Assembly: GCA_007922305.1 (NCBI GenBank)
Contig: ML677334.1
Span: 60,986,858 to 61,050,857 of the forward strand
DNA from: Dermatemys mawii
Taxonomy: Eukaryota > Chordata > Testudines > Dermatemydidae
DNA: 64,000 nt
Direction: 5' to 3'
Shown: in pieces, positions 56,288 to 64,000 of the stretch
How positions within the stretch are numbered: position 1 is the first letter of the stretch
How the letters are laid out: every line of letters begins with the position of its first letter
Translations under genes and position numbers: made by a program
The notes under the pieces: model-generated
Told to the model about the DNA's origin: nothing
The model's database searches: none
Seen by the model: only the letters and a program-made list of their open reading frames with translations

Positions 56288-58976
56288 TAGCTGGGAGATG
56301 TCTGAACCTTTTTATAGTCTTAATCTTAGTGTGTGAAATTGAGGCTGGCAGCATGCATGTGTGTATGAACTCCCAAAAAGTCCTTATGGGTAAGGCACCA
56401 TAAAGAAATTCTCCAGGTTTAAACTGCCTTAAATCGTCTCCTATAAGATTAGTCATTAGTGCACGTTCTGCATTCTATATTTAGAAGTCCTGAGAGATTG
56501 CCATCTGCTCTTTCTGGTAAATAGAATATGTAAAATTTCTGTTTATTAGGAATGTTCTGTTAAAGTGGCTATTACGATAGCCTTATGGGGGGAAGAGAGG
56601 GAAGAAAGGGTTAGCCACCATAGGAGTTTTAAACTAACAAGGAAGCTTTATAATTGGTTCTGAAACATATAATTGGTTGAGACACAGATAACAACTTGGT
56701 TTCAGAATTAAGATTTTTAACCAGCTCCAAGATTTGATTTTTGGGAAAATTCCTTAGTCAGGATTTGTAACCAATTGGCCAACTTCCTCCTTAGACGCCT
56801 CCTTAGAATTTACAAGGATTTATTATTTTTGGTATTACTTTGATATAACCCAAAGCTGAGACTAACTTATTTGCTATGTTGATTTGATTTTGCTATTAAA
56901 TTGATAGTTGTATTGCTTTATTTCTAGTTTAATTTATTATTAGCTTATCTTTTGTGAGGTTTTCTTGATTTTTTTTGTCATTTGTTTCAATGAAACTTAT
57001 ACAAAAAATACTGAATCATGCTTCTTTCAACAAGCAGTCCAAATCCACCCTTTTGAGGACCTGGGTGGATATCAACTGGACAGACTGAAAGCCTGACAAG
57101 CTCCTTCCATGGCCCTTCCTCCTCCCTCAGTAGTGTTTGGTTCTCACAAAGATGTAATGTTAAAATGTCCAGGCATCACACTGAAAATGTATTTCTTAAC
57201 CTCACATTAAGATAATATTTTCTTTGGGTTTGTTTGTGTGTGTGTATGTGTTCAAATACTGTACATTTGATGTACTACTGTATGTATCACAAAGGAAATA
57301 TTAAACAGTAGTAACTGAGGAGATTTTATGTAGACTAGGTAGAATCGCTCAGCAGGTAGAAAAAGAAGACACTAGATAAAAAATGTTTATTTTAACCAAA
57401 AAATATGGATATTAAGATGCCCATATATTTTTAGCTTGTAACTATAAAATGCACATGGATTTTAGTTGCCTAACCTACTCCTCTCATGTCTGCAAAAGAG
57501 TCTGTACTGTATTTATATACCCATATGGTTATATTAACATGTTTGTAATTAAAATCCTATTTTAATCCTATTCCACTTGGTAAGACTATGATTTATGATC
57601 ACTATTCCTTATTTGGACACTTTGTCTATTGCTTAATGCTTCTTGTTTGGAATACTTAAGAGATGAAGACAATGAAAGAATCCCAAGTGAGAGTTGGAAA
57701 CTATACATGTGCTATCTTGGAAAGGACGCAAAAGATTCTGTTTACTGGAGGTATTTAATCATCTTGTTGAGTGTATAATATGTGCATCCTCCCAAAAAAT
57801 CATTTTAATTAAATGCTAAAATGTAGGATGAATGCTAATATGACAAGTATTGAAGTGTCTGTGTTTCCTTATGACAAGATCAAACATTGTGAGCACCATG
57901 CTATATAGATGCACATAATATATGCATATTGAAAAAGAGAAATGTTATCAATACCTTTGACAGCTTGATGTATGCACTCATCTGTGAATGACGTTTAATC
58001 TCTTTTTAAGATAAAAGTTATATTAGTAGAGTTGTGGAAACAATTCTGCAACACAGACAATCTTTTCCAGGACTTTTTGGTAACACAAGTCATTGCTGAA
58101 AACTATTTCCCCTTACCCCCCAGACTCTTGTTGACATCTGGGGAGTTGACTTGCACATCACTGAGGTGAGCTGTAGTGAGGCTGAAATTCAAGAATTACT
58201 CTGTTTTTGGTGCTGCCTGGTTTGAATCTACAACTTGCCAAGATGATTAGTAGTGTTTATTCTTGCAGACAGACAACAAAAGGAAAGGCTCTAAACTGAA
58301 TGAATGATGGACCAATTGGGGAAAAGTGCAAGGAGCATCACAAATTTGTTTCCTGATTTTTTAAAAAAATCACCTAATGGGTGAGATTGTTTAGTAGATG
58401 AGCAGTGATGGTGTAAAAGGTCCAAATAGAAGCCAGCTGAGAATTCCCCAGTGCCTGAGGGCTCTCGTTTGATAAAGAGATGGCATGGCAATATACCCCA
58501 CCTAACCCTGGCATGGGGACAGAGACGGGTATATCCAGTCCACCATCTGCTCAGTCTATACCAAACTAGTACATGGCTTCTTGGGGACTCTTGCCAGCTG
58601 GCATAGGTCAAAATAGCCCCATTCTTTTTCCCTGCCGCACACATTTTGGTTTAACTCCTCATGGGTCCCCCAAACCCATATTTCCCTCAGCCCAAAGCCA
58701 TACTTCCTGCTGTCTGATCTGGCTCCCTGGTTCCTTAGGAGTGTGTGCAGAGCCCAGTCAGTGAGACAGAGGCAGGCTGCCAGGATTGTTCGATGTAATT
58801 AGCTAACAAACCAGAGAGGTTTTGATAGGTAACCTTTGCAGAGCTCTGAATCATTATTCTGAATAATAGAAATAACTTCTTACACATAGACCGCTTTCAA
58901 ACATTACTATTAAACATGAAGAGTTATCAGAATGAGTGGAGCTTGGAATTTGCAGCAACTGTTGTTTAGCTATAAC
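56288..58976. other. No gene seen
   Basis: About 2.7 kb of AT-rich DNA with no supported gene or bounded repeat. The minus-strand frame at 58291-58644 (117 codons) shows no motif. Confidence 0.4.
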
Positions 58977-59905
58977 GAAAGCAGACTGTGAAGAACTTCA
59001 AAGAGATCTCACAAAACTAAGTGATTGGGCAACAAAATGGCAAATGTAATTTAATGTGGATAAATGTAAAGTAATGCAAATTGAAAAGAATAACCCCAAC
59101 TATACATACAATACGATGGGGGCTAATTTAGCTACAACTAATCAGGAAAAAGATCTTGGAGTCATTGCGGATAGTTCTCTAAAGACATCCACGCAGTGTG
59201 CAGTGGCAGTCAAAAAAGCAAACAGGATGTTAGGAATCATTAAAAAGGGGATAGAGAATAAGACAGAGAATATCTTATTACCCTTATATAAATCAGTGGT
59301 GCACCCACAACTTGAATACTGTGTACAGGTGTGGTCTCCTCATCTCAAAAAGGATATACAGGCATTAGAAAGGTTCAGAGATTAGGGGTTTGGAACAGGT
59401 CCCAAATGAGGAGAGATTAAAGAGGCTAGAACTTTTCAACTTGGAAAAGAAGAGACTATGGGGGGATATGATAGAGGTACTGTATATAAAATTATGAATG
59501 GTGTAGAGAAAGTGAATAAGGAAAAGTTACTTACTTATTCCCATAATATAAGAACCAAATGAAATTAATGGGCAGCAGGTTTAAAACAAATACAAGGAAG
59601 TTCTTCTTCACACAGCACACAGTCAACCTGTGGAACTCCTTGTCTGAAGAGATTGTGAAGGCTAGGAATATAACAGAGAACTGGATAAATTCATGGAGGT
59701 TAAGTCCATTAATGGCAATTAGCCAGGATGGGTAAGGAATGGTCTCCCTAGCCTTTTTTTGTCAGAGGGGGTTGATGGATGGCAGGAGAGAGATCACTTG
59801 ATCATTACCTGTTAGGTTCACTCACTCCAGGGCACATGGTATTGGCCATAGTCGGTAGACAGGATACTGGGCTGGATGGACCTTTGGTTTGACGCTGTAC
59901 GGCCA
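58977..59905 (+). mobile_element. Sense CR1 LINE, young subfamily, copy 3
   Basis: 5'-truncated shortly downstream of the RT active-site box. Sequence follows copies 1 and 2 closely, with small deletions, for instance in the stretches near 59385 and 59550. The 3' end is damaged: after GGACCTTTGGTTTGACGCTG and 'tacggccattct' the TTCTTATG octamers are replaced by an A-rich run. Confidence 0.9.
59056..59385 (+). pseudogene. CR1 reverse transcriptase C-terminal fragment (copy 3)
   Basis: Part of the CR1 ORF2 protein after the catalytic box. The 109-codon frame has TTNQEKDLGVIADSSLK, KKANRMLGIIKKGIENKT and HPQLEYCVQVWSPHLKK. Upstream, an in-frame stop (TAA at 59047-59049) breaks the preceding WATKWQM sequence. 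Downstream deletions and shifts disrupt the rest to about 59700. A truncated relic. Confidence 0.9.
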
Positions 59906-60884
59906 TTCTAAAAAAAAACAAAACTCAAAGAAATGTGGGGGAAAATAGGGCGACATTTCAAAAAGGGAGCACTTTCAAATATTTCCTCTGCCAAAGCTGG
60001 CAGTGTTTTCACTAAAAAATATTACAAAAAAATTAAATCTTCCTATGAATAGCTATTATGCCAAATCCAGAGATTAAACTCCATCTTTAACAGGGTGAAA
60101 CAAAGTGATTGTACCTCTGCTTTAAGTGCAAATCACAGTGCAGTCTCAACTATGGAGTCACTATTTACATGTCTATGACTTTATTTAGTCTTGCCACCTA
60201 ATTCTTGTGTATAGGAGAGCCACTTGTGTCAACTCACATTTAGTGAAATGACTAGATGATGTAATATTCGTCTGTTTCTTAGATCCTCTTGAAAATCAGA
60301 GGCAGGGTACTGCCTTCTCTCTCAAAGTCTTGAGAGAATGGGATGCTCTACTCTTCATCATATGTCAGAGAAAACCTGTGGCATGTTTCCAGGTACAGAT
60401 GGATGGATATTACCAAAAATACTCTGGTTGAGTGTTTAAATGAACTTGCTTAGGCCATTCTCATGCCATCTTTTAAGTTCACACTAAACTTGTGACATGC
60501 TGGAAGTACTTGCACAGTCAGTCAAAGAACAGGCATGTGACTTATTTGACCAATCAGAACAACCACTGCTAAAATAGCAAACGTTAAATACTCTGAGAGC
60601 TCTGTTCATAATGAATAGAGCAGTGGGGGAGTTGGAAAAAATTGTTCCATAATTTCACACAACAAATAAAATCAAGGCAGTCACAGTCTGATTTCAGATA
60701 TTCCAGAAGGAAAGAAATCACCTAAGTTTATTAGATAAACTATTTATTGCAAATGATTAATTTAGTTTGACTTCAAGGTGGAATTGTTCTAATTTTTTTG
60801 AGATGTAATTTTATTTTTGTACATTTTAAAGATGAATCACACTAGGTAATATCTGACATTGTAGATTATTTGAATTCTGTACTG
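59906..60884. other. No gene seen
   Basis: Unannotated AT-rich DNA. Confidence 0.45.
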
Positions 60885-60947
60885 CATCCTTCCTATTCCT
60901 GCAACCTCTCACTTCATTGAATTCCAACTTCTCCTACACTGCACAGC
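60885..60947. repeat. Left arm of a 63-bp inverted duplication
   Basis: Reads CATCCTTCCTATTCCTGCAA at its left and ends CTACACTGCACAGC. The reverse complement of 61835-61897 agrees at 61 of 63 positions. The arm's right end coincides with the damaged left terminus of the hAT element that follows. Confidence 0.93.
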
Positions 60948-61232
60948 ATGGGTGCCGAAAGCGGCACACAAGCTGATTTTCAGTGGCACTCAGACTGCCC
61001 AGGTCCTGGCCACTGGTCTGGGGGACTCTGCATTTTAATTTTAAATAAAGCTTCTTAAACATTTTAAAAACCTTATTTACTTTACATACAACAATAGTTT
61101 AGTTCTATATTACAGACTTATAGAAAGATACCTTCTAAAAATGTTAAAATGTATTACTGGCACACGAAACCTTAAATTAGAGTGAATAAATGAAGACTCG
61201 GCACGTCTCTTCTGAAAGGTTGCTGACCCCTA
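60942..61232 (-). mobile_element. Non-autonomous hAT element, left-truncated
   Basis: On the minus strand it begins TAGGGGTCAGCAACCTTTC and runs through 'gacgtgccgagtcttcatttattcac', a hAT family I recognise ('CAGGGGTCGGCAACCTTTCAGAAG'). The plus-strand left end (CACAGCATGGGTGCCGAAAG) lacks the expected CAGGGGTAGGCAACC terminus. Possible 8-bp flanks CTACACTG (60934-60941) and CTGTACTG (61233-61240) agree at 6 of 8. Confidence 0.75.
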
Positions 61233-61462
61233 CTGTACTGGATGGGAGATATATTTATTTTGGCCACGTTGCTTTTGTTTTTTGAATTTGTTTTATTTTA
61301 TAGTTGTGATAGGTGTTATGAAAGTTTGTGGCACCAATCTTTTAACTTGATTATGCGCATGCACACATACATAAAACTACATTAAAAGCAATTATAAAGG
61401 TTGCAAAGTCAAGTACTCAAAAGTTAGGATATGGCAAAATTAAGGTAGCCTGTACAACCTTA
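61233..61462. other. No gene seen
   Basis: Unannotated spacer between hAT and Harbinger-type MITEs. Confidence 0.5.
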
Positions 61463-61712
61463 GAGTATGTCTACACTACCTGCTGGATCGGCGGGTAACG
61501 ATTGATCCATAGGGGCTCGATTTATCATGTCTAGTCATGAGAGGTGCAGATGGAGTCGCTGGGGAAGCGACAGCAGTCGACTCATTGCCATGAAGATGCC
61601 GCGGTGAGTGGATCTAAGTACATTGACTTCAGCTACCTTATTCTGGTAGCTGAAGTTGTGATCTTAGATGACAACCACCACTCCCCTCCCCCTCGCCAGT
61701 GTAGATCAGGAC
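61463..61712. mobile_element. Harbinger-type MITE, 250 bp
   Basis: Starts GAGTATGTCTACACTACC and ends AGTGTAGATCAGGAC, inverted termini of the 'TGTCTACACT' class, with the target duplication TTA on both sides (61460-61462, 61713-61715), as for PIF/Harbinger. Interior carries 'gctggatcgg', GTCGACTC and an inverted pair GACTTCAGCTACCTTATTC / GGTAGCTGAAGTTG. No coding capacity. Confidence 0.85.
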
Positions 61713-61834
61713 TTAATCTGGTCCCTTGTGCATATGCATTACAATACAGTCTTTAATTACATGGTCTCATATTATTTTTTCCACCCTTGCCTTATCCAGC
61801 ACACAGAATGGACATGCTCTGGTGGCAGAGCATG

Positions 61835-61897
61835 GCTGTGCAGTGTAGGAGAAGTTGGAATTCAATGAAGTGGGAGGCTGCAGGAATAGGAAGGATG
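61835..61897. repeat. Right arm of the 63-bp inverted duplication
   Basis: Starts GCTGTGCAGTGTAGGAG and ends GGAATAGGAAGGATG. It is the inverted partner of 60885-60947, with two mismatches. It directly precedes a CORE-SINE. Confidence 0.93.
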
Positions 61898-61904
61898 GTC
61901 TCAT

Positions 61905-62345
61905 GGTTAAATGAATTGCATGCAGTCCTAGAGAACTGGATTCTATTCCTGTCTCTGCCGCAGAGTTCCTATGTGATGTTAGGCAAGTCACTTAAACCAT
62001 GGGTGGCTATTAATTTTGTGTTCATTGTTTTCTGGGTGCCTGACTGGCCTGATTTGCAGAAATGCTGAACTCTCACAGCTGAAAACTGAAAGTAGAACTA
62101 TTCATGTTAAAAGACCTATAAAATGCTAAGTACTCTGAAAAATCAGGTCCTAGGCACATCAGATTTGGCACCCCAGATCAGTGGATACTTTTGACCTTAA
62201 ACTTTCTGTACTTCAGTTCCCTATCTGCAAAATAGGGACAATAATATCCCACATTTTACAGAAGTATTGTGAAAAAAATGATTAATGTTGGTGAAGCACC
62301 CAGATGCTATAGTGATGAGCATCACAAAAAGGCCCATGAGGAAAT
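61905..62345 (+). mobile_element. CORE-SINE (MIR-like), sense, split by a palindromic insert
   Basis: Left part: AGTCCTAGAGAACTGGATTC, 'ctgtctctgccgcagagttcctatgtgatgttaggcaagtcactt'. Right part (from about 62206): CTTCAGTTCCCTATCTGCAA, 'aatagggacaataatatccc' and TTGGTGAAGCACCCAGATGC. Together they form a MIR-type SINE. The insert at 62007-62205 is described separately. Confidence 0.75.
62007..62205. mobile_element. MITE-like palindromic insert in the CORE-SINE
   Basis: Has GGTGCCTGACTGGCCTGATT and 'gcagaaatgctgaactctcacagct' on the left, and 'ctaagtactctgaaaaatcagg' with 'tttggcacccc' on the right, which are approximate reverse complements. It interrupts two adjacent parts of the SINE, so it inserted later. 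Confidence 0.55.
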
Positions 62346-64000
62346 TAATAATTCTGTCTTCAAGCAGGATTTGAATAGTGTGTGGTAAATAAGGCCTGGG
62401 GACACATACTGAACAACAAGGAGAAAACAAAGTAGAGAAAGCTTTTCGGAAGTGAACACCATCCATCCTGTAAGTGAATGAAGAAAGAATCCTGTGGGTG
62501 AAAAAGTAATAAGTGACTATATAATGGAAGACTGTATCATAATATATAAGCACCACGGAGCTGAATTAAGCTTACACAGGCAACCTTAATTTTGGCATTT
62601 CCAAACTTCTGAGTGCCAAACTGGGATGGATTTTCACAGGATTACAAAAGCAATATTCCTGATACACAGACCATGACCCTGCCATAGTTCAAGTCTCTGA
62701 TCCAAAACAGAATGGTACCACTGCTTTTCACAGACAGGGTCATCAGGTTTTTTTTTAACAAGTGCAATACAATATTTTTCACCAGCCTCATTCTTGGAAG
62801 TGGCTGAACCAATTGGCTGAAATTTAATAGAAAAAAAATCACCTTGAGGCAGACATGAAGAATGGAAAAATTCATCCCAAATAGTTAAGGTTTGGTAAAG
62901 TTATAAGCAACTGAAAACAGGTTCTTATATTGGGAAGTGTTGGGCACCTTTTATCAGAAGTGGTGCTACCAGCTCCTCCTGTAAGACTGTGGTGAACATG
63001 ATAAATGCCTTTCTAAACCCTGGACCCAGTTATAGTGGAGTTAACAATGAAAGGGCCTTTGTGGCACTGATGGCATCCAGTAAAAGAGAGTAAACAGTAG
63101 TATCTAGGGCCTGCCAATGCAAAAACGCCAAGAGGGAAATTCTCCACTGAGTTAGTAAATATGATCTAACAGGTGTTGGATATGCTGAGCCACTAATGTA
63201 GATAAAATCAGTTCAGAGTTCTGTTTAGCTACCTTGAAACAAGATTCTGCAAACAACATCATGTGGAACATAAACTACTGTTTTAAAGGTATATTATTAT
63301 TCTTCCAAAACTAACCTAATGAATTACTACTTTGTAGATCTATTTACTAACATTTCAAGGCAAAACCAAGAATAAAATGATCTAAGTACAGTTAGTACCA
63401 AACCAACTGCCAGTTACTTATCCTAGTCAGCCTTACTATTTTAACTAAGGCAAGCCTCCACCTTCAACTCGGGATAGTTAGTCAAAGCTTCCATTTAAAT
63501 CTCTTACAGAAGGTCAATGCAACGACCCTATACTGTATGCTATACAGTGTCATTAGAGGATGATCGCAGGGCAGGAATTCTGCTATTGTACACTTTCATA
63601 AGCAATATGTTTCCCATAGCAGGTATCATGTCACTTTTAGGCTTAGAAGACAACATCATCAATCCTGTTCTTTTGGTATAAGACAGGTGGTTAAGCAGCT
63701 TAGAGTGAGGTGACACCCGCAACATGATCTGTGTTTTCATCTCTGCCAAGCGTACTACGAGATATGGCTAAAAGTGTTCCTCCTTTATAGAATACACTGT
63801 ATGTGCAATTCAATAACTAAAGCTTCTGGCATTTCTGCTAAGACCTGATTGAAAAAAGGAATTTCCACTCCATTTTTTTTTTTTTAGATTTTTGAATGTG
63901 TTTTGTTCAAAATTGAGGTTAAAAAGCCATTTTTAAAATTGTGAAACAAAATTACATGAATTTCTTTTTGGAAATCAAAATTCTTTGTTTTGATTTTGAA
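62346..64000. other. No gene seen
   Basis: No supported coding region to the end of the window. A run of 12 T bases lies at about 63875-63886. Sequence around 62680-62900 may be an old repeat but I cannot classify it. Confidence 0.4.

Noticed and set aside
1..64000. CRISPR arrays, bacterial operons, phage or plasmid features
   Set aside because: No regularly spaced repeats, no ribosome-binding-site-led gene strings. Composition and repeats are vertebrate.
1..64000. Host protein-coding exons
   Set aside because: Searched by eye for conserved motifs flanked by AG/GT; none found beyond transposon-derived protein. Short exons could be missed without alignment or transcript data.

Overview
The window looks like intergenic or intronic DNA from a reptile, most probably a turtle (Testudines), with a crocodilian as the alternative. 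It is AT-rich and no host exon, tRNA or rRNA could be recognised. It is dense with repeats typical of sauropsids: CR1 non-LTR retrotransposons, whose youngest copies here end in an octamer-like tail TTCTTATG; PIF/Harbinger elements with their MITEs; several hAT families; old CORE-SINE (MIR-like) copies; and solo LTRs of endogenous retroviral or LTR-retrotransposon type. The species call rests on remembered resemblance to repeats common in turtle genomes, not on a search.

Layout. 1-13.7 kb: mostly unannotatable DNA with a 39-bp (AT)n tract, a 135-bp MITE with perfect 18-bp TIRs, four CORE-SINE remnants (one split by a ~1 kb insert) and short old palindromic repeats. 13.8-18 kb: a small TA-flanked MITE split by a 1.24-kb solo LTR; a CR1 tail split by a 678-bp hAT element with a perfect 8-bp target duplication; a second solo LTR. 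18.2-18.9 kb: a pyrimidine-rich tract. 19.9-22.7 kb: an antisense CR1 split by a sense CR1, then an 820-bp Harbinger-type MITE. 25.9-27.5 kb: the best preserved CR1 reverse transcriptase. 32.7-35.8 kb: a MITE and a 2.4-kb Harbinger element that still shows both of its genes, a DDE transposase (+) and a Myb/SANT-like protein (-), both broken. 36-41.3 kb: an LTR, a CR1 tail, a hAT MITE and a fold-back hAT relic. 42-49.4 kb: degraded CR1s, a 741-bp solo LTR matching the one at 17.4 kb, and a long old CR1 (endonuclease plus RT) broken by two insertions, one of them a hAT element related to that at 15.5 kb. 52-64 kb: LTR-like sequence, another young CR1, MITEs, and a 63-bp inverted duplication (61 of 63 matching) about 0.9 kb apart.

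No coding region appears intact. The relics group into transposition machineries: CR1 EN/RT, Harbinger transposase plus its Myb-like partner, and hAT transposase C-termini. The main value of the window is its nesting, which gives relative ages, and one striking coincidence: two related hAT elements, in opposite orientation, sit at the same nucleotide of two different CR1 copies.
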